Below, one piece after another: positions 43,755 through 54,500 of a stretch of 64,000 bases of DNA. This DNA is from Sanderia malayensis (taxonomy: Eukaryota; Cnidaria; Scyphozoa; Semaeostomeae; Pelagiidae), in assembly GCA_013076295.1 (NCBI GenBank), contig RQOL01000861.1, positions 3,286,001-3,350,000 of the forward strand, written 5' to 3'. Both the position numbers and the translations under genes were made by a program. How positions within the stretch are numbered: position 1 is the first letter of the stretch; each line of letters opens with the position of its first letter. The notes beneath the pieces are model-generated. The model searched no databases and was not told where the DNA came from. It worked only from the letters and a program-made list of their open reading frames with translations.

Positions 43755-44284
43755 TAATTATTCACTCGTACCGCAGAGAATCGCAAGAACAAGCCATTGC
43801 GTTATGCTTTGAATCATCATCATCATCATAATAATATTCATCACAATCATAATTTACAACATAGTCATCTTCATCATCATCATAATTTACAACATAATTG
43901 TTAGGTAAATTACGTAAATATATCAATGATGTTATACATAAATTAAAAACAGTTAATTACGATATTGTGGGCGGTGTAGGAAACGCATTTGCAAGGAACC
44001 AAGTGCGAGCGGAGGGGCAGGGACGCTGTCCCTGACTCGGAATTTACGGACGCTGTCCGTTTTGTTTTGACATATTTTGCGATGGGGTACGCGAGGCCCC
44101 TGGCTTTTTATAAGGTACGCGAGGCCTTGCCATTAATTTGTACGGGGTACGCGAGGCCCCGATTCGAAACCATAACGAGGTACGCGAGGCCCCGTTGAGC
44201 CTAATACTTTACTGATTTGTATCAGTATAGGTTATTGATGTGCTATTCCGAGTTTTTGTGATATGAAGTGTTTGCACTTTTGCC
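43755..44284 (-). repeat. Split direct repeat A, inner copy
   Basis: 530 bp, same content as the outer copy, including the hairpins and the four GGTACGCGAGGCC motifs. It lies just downstream of the recombinase ORF on the coding strand. Confidence 0.95.
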
Positions 44285-44428
44285 CACAAATTGCGTCCAG
44301 CGATTGCCCATAAAAACGAGTTTTTTTTTTTTGATAGCATTATGAATAGTGTCGCAAATTGTTTGTCGTATGCGTGTTAATGTAAGCAACGTAGAATGCT
44401 AATTGAAATATATAAGAGAAACTATAAT

Positions 44429-45439
44429 TCAGGAACCAGTAAGTTGTTTGGACGCAGCGTGTAGCTGCAAAATCGGAAGCTCGATGTAACGCTTGAAGCA
44501 GTCTGATGACCACCTACCCAGAGTCTGGATAAGCCAGTGGGGCATGTTGGCCGCAGCGGCAGCCGTCGCAGCCCCCCGTCTGAAGCTGTGACTAGCAAAC
44601 TCGTCAGGGGGTAGGCCCAGCTGCTTTAAAAGGGACCTAAGTTCAGCTGTAAATCGGTTTCGAGTTAGGGGTTGCCCGGACCTGAAAATGAAAAGTGGGC
44701 CGCCAGGGGGTGGGGAGCGGGACAAGAGGTATGCTTGAAGCGAGCGCACAGCACAGACAGTGGAGTTGGTTAGTCCTATATGGATGTACAATCCTTTTTT
44801 AAACGGGTCTGTTTTAGACCGTTTTACAAACAGTGAAAGACTCTGGGCGGTGTGCAAGTCCGGATAAAACGAAACATCGGAAACAGAAAGATGCACGTCG
44901 GGATTAAAGTCTCTGTCGCACGTGAATTCACTAATTCTAAGAAACCCTAGGAATGCTGTGCAAAATGAGGCCCATATCATTTTGTTATCAAAATCACGTG
45001 CAGTGTCCGGCTGAAGCAGCCTGTAAAATCTTTGGAGATGTGAAAGTGATATGGGTCTGCGAATGCGTGTGTGAGATCCCTTGAAACGTTTTATGCCTCG
45101 AAGAATATATTGAAGTTGACAGAAGTCTTTCAAATTACAAGTAAAACCGTGTTGTAAATGGAAGTCTCTCACTGCCGCCAGATACATAGTTATTGTGTCA
45201 TGTGAGACGGTTTGGGCCATGTGAGTAGCAAAATAACATAAAGTGATTTCGTCGGCGGGCAGAATACCTTGAAATTCGTGAACTTTGAATGCGTAGCAAA
45301 AATTAAGAAACTGTTTGACCCCCGAGCGGTATGAGTCTTGTGTGTTTTTGGCGAGTGAACAATCTTGAAAAAGGTGTAGCAAAGGCGTTAGAGGTGCGAA
45401 ATTTCCTCCGGCAGCTGTTGAGGCAGGGGGTCTGCCCAT
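44429..45439 (-). CDS. Tyrosine recombinase of the DIRS/Ngaro element
   Basis: Uninterrupted 336-aa ORF. Catalytic residues of the tyrosine recombinase family are in place: Arg about 168 in LGFLRISEF, HxxR at about 284-287 in HSFRRGA, a Trp near 310 in LGRW, and the nucleophile Tyr about 318 in FKRYIEL. The N-terminal half (about 30-120) resembles the core-binding domain. It joins the reverse-transcribed circle to the genome. Its start overlaps the end of the RNase H frame by about 50 bp in another frame. As this ORF is intact, the protein could still be made if transcribed. Confidence 0.9.
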   Translation of the reverse strand: MGRPPASTAAGGNFAPLTPLLHLFQDCSLAKNTQDSYRSGVKQFLNFCYAFKVHEFQGILPADEITLCYFATHMAQTVSHDTITMYLAAVRDFHLQHGFTCNLKDFCQLQYILRGIKRFKGSHTRIRRPISLSHLQRFYRLLQPDTARDFDNKMIWASFCTAFLGFLRISEFTCDRDFNPDVHLSVSDVSFYPDLHTAQSLSLFVKRSKTDPFKKGLYIHIGLTNSTVCAVRSLQAYLLSRSPPPGGPLFIFRSGQPLTRNRFTAELRSLLKQLGLPPDEFASHSFRRGAATAAAAANMPHWLIQTLGRWSSDCFKRYIELPILQLHAASKQLTGS

Positions 45440-46712
45440 GGAGCCAACTGTCTGAAACGATCGACCTGGAAACGTGATAGAGAATCAGCTATTTCGTTTT
45501 TTGCTCCCGGGATGTGTTTAGCAAAAAAATAGAAATGATATTGCATAGTGAGAAGCGTTAGGTGACGAACCAGGGCCATCACCTTAGGGCAAGGGGAACG
45601 TTTTGAGTTGATTATATAAACAACAGACTCATTATCGCAGTAAAAGTAAATCCTTTTCGTAGACCAGCGTGGTGCCCAAATAAGACAGGCCATAACAATA
45701 GCATACAACTCTTGCCACGCGATCGAAATGCCTTTTGTCCCAAGAAGTTGTTTTGGTAGCCAACGGCCCTGAAACCATTCGGTGCCGAAAATTCCGCCAA
45801 AACCTAAACTCCCCGAGGCATCAGTGTATAAATTTAGATCAAAAGAGTTTTCCCAAAGGCGGTTGAGAAAAAAGGCCTTACCATTCCAATTGTCTAAAAA
45901 ATTCTGCCACATCTTAATATCTTCACGAAATGCCCAGTCAATTTTATATGGTGGTGCGGCTGTTTGGCACCACGTGTCAAAGAAATGATTCGTTGTAGGA
46001 ATGCCCGGCCTGGGGGAATGACCTTGCAGGCAAAATTCAAAGTGCCAATCAGGGATTGTAATTCTACCAAAGTAGTGGATTTTTTGCTGTGCCAATGCAA
46101 CAGATCAGCCCGAAGATGGTTTAATTTGTCCTGAGGCAAACGTGCTTCCATTTTGTCGGAATCTAAAATTATGCCTAGGAATTCCAGCACAGTTGAAGGG
46201 CCTTCTGTTTTGCCGGAGGCCAGCGGGGTATTCAATAAGTCGAAAGTAAGCATCATACTACGAAGGCTGATCTTACAACTTTGGTCAAACGGGGATCAGG
46301 ATCTTTTGGTTCGATAATCAAGAAATCGTCGAGAAAGTGTGCTACGTATGAAATTGCACACTTATGTTCCAGTATCCAGTGAACCGCGGTAGCATATTGA
46401 TTGAAGAGAAAAGGAGCGCTGCGTAGGCCAAAAGGCAAGAATTTTTCAAAATAGAAACCCCCGTTCCAGTGCATACCCAATAATTCCCAGTCGTTTGGAT
46501 GGACTGGAATTAGACGAAAGGCAGATTCGATGTCTGTTTTAGCCATAAATGAACCGGGCCCGAGACGTTGAAGCTCTGCAATGGCTTCATCGATTGTTAC
46601 ATATTTTAAAGAATACGAGTCCTTGTCAATGAAAGAATTGATCGAATCCCGGATTTCGGATAAGACAAATGAAATATTGTGCGGAATTTTTCGGAGCGTT
46701 TTTTCGGAACTA
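45388..46712 (-). pseudogene. Reverse transcriptase/RNase H region of the DIRS/Ngaro element, frame-broken
   Basis: Pieces in three frames together cover RT and RNase H. The RT start motif follows SPLG of the Gag frame at about 46712, then a shift near 46640-46665, then MAKTDIESAF and the active-site HFLDDFLII (46546-46270), then a shift near 46256-46275, then EFLGIILDSD (46256-45960), then a shift near 45930-45960. The last piece has RNase H with its acidic residues: LYTDASGSLG, WQELYAI, CDNESVV and GAKNEIADSLSR. The element's own copy of RT is thus probably not made as one protein, unless some shifts are sequencing errors. Confidence 0.85.
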
Positions 46713-48068
46713 CCCCAGGGGGGAAACTTGCAGGTTTGGAAAGGGCGGCGCTGAGAAAGGGCCCGCTGTGCGTCCTAGGGCAACCTCTTTGTTAAGATTT
46801 TCGGTAATTTTGTCCGGGTGAAGTAAAGCAGTGGGGAGATTCGGAGAACGTCTGGGTGTTCTAGGGCCGTTGTAGCCAATTGAGACACCCTCCCGGAGGC
46901 CGGTACACAGGTCAGAGACAAAAAAACGATCAGGATAGGTGTCCAAAGCGAGTTCTAAATTAACAACATTAATACTACTCAACGGCTTTAAAATACTAGA
47001 AAAAGAATTATGAGCGTTGTCCAGAACCGGGGTTGAGGGTGCATCTGTTTCCAACATGCTTTCCCCCACAGCCCGGTCTGTTGCAAACATGTTTAAAGCG
47101 GCAGGTAGCCTCGTTACAAAAGCGTTCGGTGTTAAACTTACGGCATACGTCGTCCCTTGTTGCCGCAAGGGATTTACTACTAAAGGGTCCTTTGTTAAAA
47201 TACGTTCATCTTGTGGGCCGGCTGTAAACGTCATTAACCAAAGTTGTTGGTCGATCCTTCCCCAGTCTATCGTCCGGTCGTTGGCAGCCTTGGCACGAAA
47301 CTTGCGGTCGTAGAGCAACCAACCCAAGTGGTGGAAATGAAAGGCCGCATAGCGAATTGTCTCCAAATACGAAAACAATTCAACACCCCTTGCCGGGAAT
47401 TTTGAGGCGAGAATTTTGGAATACACTATAAACGCATCAGTCCACTCTTCGATGCGGGTGATGGGCTTGGCGGCTGTCCCCTTAACCAATTTCAGGTCAT
47501 TATCATCCCCCATGCAAATTGAAAACTTTTGTAATGCCGGTGGGGATACTTTATGGACGTTCTCAGGCACTAATTTCGACAATTCAAAAAACTCACCGCT
47601 CTGGATCTGCCTGACGAGGCTGCTTGAAATCTCCGGTGAGAAGGCATTTATGGTGTGCGTGGCCGGCATCGGTGGGGCTGAACTGCTTGGAAGATGTGAC
47701 GTTTCGAGTGAAACTGGCTGCGGCGTACTGGCTGGGACATCTGTCTGTGGAGGCTTGTTAGCGGTCATCAGTTCACGGACGATGGTAGCCAGAGAACCCT
47801 CTATTGCAGTTTGGACGATTTGGCCCAACTCAATAGGGTTGAGAGCGTTGGAAGCCACTGCTCCTGGATGCTCTGCTGAAGCAGTCGATGCTGACGAGGA
47901 CGGTCCAGGTACGGCAGGTCCAGGCATTACTGCGAATGCTGGTTCTGTGGTGGACGCTTCCATGTTGGCTTCGATTGTACCACTGGGCCACGAACTAGCA
48001 GTAGTCACTGCTGTAGATGGTCGCGTACTTCTTCGTATGCTGTGTTTACTGGACTTGCTTTTAGGCAT
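46710..48068 (-). CDS. Gag-like protein of the DIRS/Ngaro element
   Basis: Uninterrupted 452-aa ORF. The first 150 residues are Ser/Thr/Pro/Ala-rich and look disordered, with a basic start (PKSKSSKHSIRRS). The middle (about 145-310) has the pattern of DIRS-type Gag: SGEFFELSKLVP, ITRIEEWTDAF, FHHLGWLLYDRKFR, then WGRIDQQLWLM. The C-terminus reads PPFPNLQVSPLG and then a stop, but this motif normally leads straight into RT, so the stop may itself reflect a 1-nt shift near the C/G runs at 46714-46723. It should form the particle that packages element RNA. Confidence 0.8.
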   Translation of the reverse strand: MPKSKSSKHSIRRSTRPSTAVTTASSWPSGTIEANMEASTTEPAFAVMPGPAVPGPSSSASTASAEHPGAVASNALNPIELGQIVQTAIEGSLATIVRELMTANKPPQTDVPASTPQPVSLETSHLPSSSAPPMPATHTINAFSPEISSSLVRQIQSGEFFELSKLVPENVHKVSPPALQKFSICMGDDNDLKLVKGTAAKPITRIEEWTDAFIVYSKILASKFPARGVELFSYLETIRYAAFHFHHLGWLLYDRKFRAKAANDRTIDWGRIDQQLWLMTFTAGPQDERILTKDPLVVNPLRQQGTTYAVSLTPNAFVTRLPAALNMFATDRAVGESMLETDAPSTPVLDNAHNSFSSILKPLSSINVVNLELALDTYPDRFFVSDLCTGLREGVSIGYNGPRTPRRSPNLPTALLHPDKITENLNKEVALGRTAGPFSAPPFPNLQVSPLG

Positions 48069-48104
48069 CTTACCTAGCTTTCGTTCAGATTATGAATGTT
48101 TGCT

Positions 48105-48512
48105 TAAATTTTTGTTTCCTTGATTTGCTTGGCAACTATGTATATGTTGCTTTGTTTGTAAATTGTTGCCCTTTGAGGGCTTTGCATTGTCTTATAAAGG
48201 GAGTATTTTGCGTGGTGATTCGCTTAATTTGATTGGCTTGTCGCTGGTTAGCTTGCTGTGTTGGGAGCTCTGATTGGTTTATTGTGCTTGTCACTTTCAT
48301 CAAGCTGAGATTAGATACAGGCAGCATCGCTATGCGTGATATTTTCGATTGGTGCCAGATTAAAATACCTTGCCTGTGTCAAGTAATCAACGCACCCTTG
48401 GTGCGGCCCTGTTAATTTTGGTTGTTGATTAGCATCAAAAAAGAGTCACGCAATATGAGAAATCCGTGCCTAATTAACTAAAGTTAATAAATTTCATGTA
48501 TTAACTAACATT
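48105..48512 (-). repeat. Split direct repeat B, outer copy
   Basis: 408 bp, the 5' end of the element on the coding strand. It should carry the promoter. The Gag ATG lies 36 bp further in. The outer edge at 48512/48513 meets the satellite AAAAGATAACAC directly. Confidence 0.95.
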
Positions 48513-51500
48513 AAAAGATAACACTTATTCCTACAATTTACACCAACAAAAATTTACTTTTCTTCCCGCAACCTACACAAATCAAAATGAAGATTCATTG
48601 CCACAATTTGCGCATGATTCCACGTCAATTCAGCGAAAACAAATTGTTATACACTTTTAGTTACTCTTCTCAGTAATATTAACATTCATTCCCACAATTT
48701 ACACTAATAAAACATAACACTCATTCCCGCAATTTACACCAATAAAAATTAACTTTTATTCCCGAAACTCACACTAATCAAAATTAAGATTCATTCCCAC
48801 AATTTGCGCATGATTCCACGTCTATTCTGCGAAAACAAATTGTTATACACTTTTAGTTACTTTTTTCAGTAATATTAATATTCATTCCCACAATTTCCAC
48901 GAATAAAAGATAACACTCATTTCCACAGTTTACACTAATAAAAACTAACTTTCACTCCTACAATTTACACCAATAAAAATTAACTTTTGTCCCCGCAACT
49001 TACACTGATCAAAATTAGGATTCATTCCCACTATTTGCGCATGATTCCACGTCAATTCAGCGAAAACAAATTGTTATACACTTTTAGTTACTTTTTTCAG
49101 TAATATTAACATTCATTCCCACAATTTACACTAATAAAAGATGACACTGATTCCCGCAATTTACACAAACAAAAATTAACTTTTATCCCCGCAACTTAAA
49201 CTAATCAAAATTAGCATTCATTCCTACAATTTGCGCATTATTCCACGTCAATTCAGCGAAAACAATTGGTTATACATTTTTAATTACTTTTCTCAGTAAT
49301 ATTAACATTAATTCTCACAATTTCCACGAATTTGCGCATGATTCCACGTCAATTCAGCGAAAGCAAATTGTTATACACTTTTAGTTTCTTTTTTTTATAA
49401 TATTAACATTGATTCCCACAATTTACACTAATAAAAGATAACACTCATTCCCACAATTGACACTAATAAAAATTAACTTTCATTCCCACAATTTACACCA
49501 ATAAAAATTAACTTTTACTCCCGCAACTTACACTAGTCAAAATTAGGATTCATTCCCACAATTTGCGCATGATTCCACGACTATTCAGCGAAAACAAATT
49601 GTTATACACTTTTAGTTACTTTGTTCAGTAATATTAACATTCATTCCCACAATTTCCACGAATAAAAGATAACACTCATTCCCACAGTTTACACTAATAA
49701 AAACTACCTTTCACTCCTACAATTTACACCAATAAAAAATAACTTTTATTCCCGCAACTTACACTGATCAAAATTAAGATTCATTCCCACAATTTGCGCA
49801 TGATTCCACGTCAATTCAGCGAAAACATACTGTTATACACTTTTAGTTACTTTTTCTGTAATATTAACATTCATTCCCACAATTTCCACGAATAAAAGAT
49901 AACACTCATTCCCACAATTTACACTAATAAAAATTAACTTTCACTCCTACAATTGACACCAATAAAAATTAACTTTTATTCCAGCAACTTACACTGATCA
50001 AGATTAGGACTCATTCCCACAATTTGCGGATGATTCCACGTCAATTCAGTGAAAACAAATTGTTATACATATTTAGTTACTTTTTTCAGTTATTTTAACA
50101 TTCATTCCCACAAATTACACTAATAAAAGATAACACTCATTCCCACAATTGACACTAATAAAAATTAAGTTTCATTCCCACAATTTACACCAATAAAAAT
50201 TGACTTTTATTCCCGCAACTTACACTGATCAAGATTAGGACTCATTCCCACAATTTGCGCATGATTCCACGTCAATTCAGCGAAAACAAATTGTTATACA
50301 CTTTTAGTTACTTTTTTCAGTTATTTTAACAATCATTCCCACAATTTACACTAATAAAAGATAACACTCATTCCCACAATTTACACCAATGAAAATTTAA
50401 CATTTGCTCGCGCAACTGACACTAATCAAAATTAGCTTTCCTTCCCATAATTTGCGCATGATTCCACGTCAATTCAGCGAAAAGAAATTATTATACACTT
50501 TTAGTTACTTTTTTCAGTAATATTAACACTCATTGCCACAATTTACACTAATAAAAGATAACACTCATTCCCACAATTTACACCAATGATAATTTAACAT
50601 TTACTCCCGCAACTGACACTAATCAAAATTAGTTTTCCTTCCCACAATTTGCGCATGATTCCACGTAAATTCAGCGAAAAGAAATTGCTATACACTTTTA
50701 GTTACTTTTTTCAGAAAAATTTACATTCATTCCCAAAATTTACACTAATAAAAGATAACACTCATTCCCACAATTTACACCAATGAAAATTACCTTTTAT
50801 TTCCGCAGCTTACACTAATCAAAATTAACATTTATTCCCACATTTTGCGCTTGATTCCACGTCAATTCAGCGAAAACAAATTGTTGTGCACTTTTAGTTA
50901 CTTTTTTTCAGTAATATTAACATTAATTCCCACAATTTACACTAATAAATGATAACGCTCATTCCCACAATTTACACCAATGATAATTTCACATTTACTC
51001 ACGCAACTGACACTAATCAAAATTAGCTTTCCTTCCCACAATTTGCGCATGATTCCACGTCAATTCAGCGAAAAGAAATTCTTATACACTTTTAGTAACT
51101 TTTTTCAGTAATATTAACATTCATTCCCACAATTTACACTAATAAAAGATAACACTCATTCCCACAATTTACACCAATGATAATTTCACATTTACTCCCG
51201 CAACCTACACAAATCAAAATGAAGATTCATTGCCACAATTTGGGCATGATTCCACGTCAATTCAGCGAAAACACATTGTTATGCACTTTTAGTTACATCT
51301 TTCAGTAATATTAACACTCATTGCCACAATTTACACTAATAAAAGATAACACTCATTCCCACAATTTACACCAATGAAAATTAATTCTCATTCCCGCAAC
51401 TTACACTGATAAAAATTAACATTCATTCCAACAATTTGCGCATGATTCCACGTCAATTCAGCGAAAACAAATTGTTATACACTTTTAGTTACTCTTTTCA

Positions 51501-54500
51501 GTAATATTAACATTCATTCCCACAATTTGCGCATGATTCCGCGTCAATTCAGCGAAAGCAAATTGTTATGCACTTTTAGTTACCTTTTTCATTCATATTA
51601 ACATTCATTCCCACAATTTACACTAATAAAAGATAACACTCATTCCCACAATTTACACAAATGAAAATTACCTTTTATTTCCGCAACTTACACTAATCAA
51701 AATTAACATTTATTCCCACATTTTGCGCATGATTCCACGTCAATTCAGCGAAAACATATAGTTGTGCACTTTTAGTTACTTTTTTTCAGTAATATTAACA
51801 TTCATTCCCACAATTTACGCTAATAAAAGATAACACTTATTCCTACAATTTACACCAACAAAAATTTACTTTTCTTCCCGCAACCTACACAAATCAAAAT
51901 GAAGATTCATTGCCACAATTTGCGCATGATTCCACGTCAATTCAGCGAAAACAAATTGTTATACACTTTTAGTTACTCTTTTCAGTAATATTAACATTCA
52001 TTCCCACAATTTACACTAATAAAACATAACACTCATTCCCACAATTTACACCAATAAAAATTTAACATTTACTCCCGCAACTTACACTAATCAAAATTGA
52101 CATTCATTCGCACAATTTGCGCATGATTCCGCGTCAATTCAGCGAGAGCAAATTGCTATGCACTTTTAGTTACCTTTTTCATTCAAAATTAAATCAAATC
52201 AAAAATCAAAATTAACATTTATTCCCACATTTTGCGCATGATTTCACGTCAATTCAGCGACAACAAATTGTTGTGCACTTTTAGTTATTTTTTTTCAGTA
52301 ATACTAACATTCATTCCCACAATTTACACTAATAAAAGATAACACGCATTCCCACAATTTACACCAACAAAAGTTTACTTTTCTTCCCGCAACCTACACA
52401 AATCAAAATGAAGATTCTTTGCCACAATTTGCGCATGATTCCACGTAAATTCAGCGAAAACACATTGTTATGCACTTTTAGTTACCTTTTTCATTCATAT
52501 TAACATTCATTCCCACAATTTACACTAATGAAAGATAACACTCATTTCCACAATTTACACCAACAAAAATTTACTTTTAATCCCGCAACTTACCCCAATC
52601 AAAATTAGCTTTCCTTCCCCCAATTTGCGCATTATTCCACGTCAATTCAGCGAAAAAAAAATTCTTATACACTTTTAGTTACCCTTTTCAGTAATATTAA
52701 CATTCATTCCCACAATTTGCACTAATAAAAGATAACACTCATTCTCACAATTTACAGCAATAAAAATTAACTTTTATTCCCGCAACTTACACTAATCAAA
52801 GTTAACATTCATTCCCATAATTTGCGCAAGATTCCACGTCAATTCAGCGAAAACAAATTGTTTTGCACATTTAGTTACTTTTTTTCAGTAATATTAACAT
52901 TCATTCCCACAATTTACACTAATGAAAGATAACACTCATTTCCACAATTTACACCAACAAAAATTTACTTTTATTCCCGCAACTTACACCAATCAAAATT
53001 AGCTTTCTTTCCCCCAATTTGCGCATGATTCCACGTCAATTCAGCGAAAAGAAATTCTTATACACTTTTAGTTACCCTTTTCAGTAATATTAACATTCAT
53101 TCCCACAATTTACACTAATAAAAGATAACACTCATTCTCACAATTTATAGCAATAAAAATTAACTTTTATTCCCGCAACTTACACTAATCAAAGTTAACA
53201 TTCATTCCCACAATTTGCGCAAGATTCCACGTCAATTCAGCGAAAACAAATTGTTTTGCACATTTAGTTACTTTTTTTCAGTGATATTAACATTCATTTC
53301 CACAATTTACACTAATAAAAGATAACACTCATTCCCACAATTTACACCAATGAAAATTACCTTTTATTTCCGCAGCTTACACTAATCAAAATTAGCATTT
53401 ATTCCCACATTTTGCGCATGATTCCACGTCAAGTCAGCGAAAAGAAATTCTTATACACTTTTAGTTACCCTTTTCAGTAATATTAACATTCATTCCCACA
53501 ATTTACACTAATAAAGGATAACACTCATTCTCACAATTTACAGCAATAAAAATTAACTTTTGTTCCCGCAACTTACACTAATCAAAGTTAACATTCATTC
53601 CCACAATTTGCGCATGATTCCACGTCAATTTACCTAAAAAAATTGTCATACATTTTTAGTTACTCTTTTCAGTAATATTAACATTCATTCCCACAATTTA
53701 CACTAATAAAAGATAACACTCATTCCCACAATTTACACCAATAAAAATTTAACATTTACTCCCGCAACTTACACTAATCAAAATTGACATTCATTCGCAC
53801 AATTTGCGCATGATTCCACGTCAATTCAGCGAAAACAATTTGTTATGCATTTTTAATTACTTTTCTCAGTAATATTAACATTAAATTTCACAATTTCCAC
53901 GAATAAAAGATAACGCCCATTCCCGCAACTTACACTAATCAAAATTAACATTCATTGCAACAATTTGCGCATGATTCAACGTCAATTCAGCGAAAACAAA
54001 TTTGTTATGCACTTTTAGTTACTTTTTTCAGTCATATTACCATTCATTCCCACAATTTACACTAATAAATGATAACACTCATTCCCACAATTTACACCAA
54101 TAATAATTTAACATATACTCCCGCAACTTACACTAATCAAAATTGACATTAATTCCCACAATTTGCGCATGATTCCGCGTCAATTCAACGAAAGCAAATT
54201 GTTATCCACCTTTAGTTACTTTATTCAGTCATATTACCATTCATTCCCACAATTTACACTAATAAAAGATAACACTCATTCCCACAATTTACACCAACAA
54301 AAATTTACTTTTCTTCCCACAACCTACACAAATCAAAATGAAGATTCATTGCCATAATTTGCGCATGATTCCACGTCAATTCAGCGAAAAAAAATTATTA
54401 TACACTTTTAGTTACTTTTTTCAGTAATATTAACACTCATTGCCACAATTTACACTAATAAAAGATAACACTCATTCCCACAATTTACACCAATGATAAT

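Larger units (their letters stand above)
42697..48512 (-). mobile_element. DIRS/Ngaro-type tyrosine-recombinase retrotransposon with split direct repeats
   Basis: Two repeat types alternate: A (42697-43226 and 43755-44284, 530 bp each) and B (43347-43754 and 48105-48512, 408 bp each). On the coding (minus) strand the order is B, Gag-like ORF, RT/RNase H, recombinase, A, B, 120-bp spacer, A. That is the A1-ORFs-B1-A2-B2 split-repeat plan of Ngaro/PAT-like elements, which insert through a circular DNA intermediate using a tyrosine recombinase instead of an integrase. No target duplication is seen, as expected for this order. By eye both repeat pairs are identical over their length, pointing to a young insertion, although the RT frame is broken. 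Confidence 0.93.

Noticed and set aside
47416..48123. 235-aa plus-strand frame opposite the Gag-like ORF
   Set aside because: It mirrors the Gag frame; the minus frame has the family pattern and this one does not.
54163..54357. Small secreted-protein-like frames at 54163, 55813 and 59251
   Set aside because: They are the same satellite segment repeated at higher-order positions; no independent coding signal.
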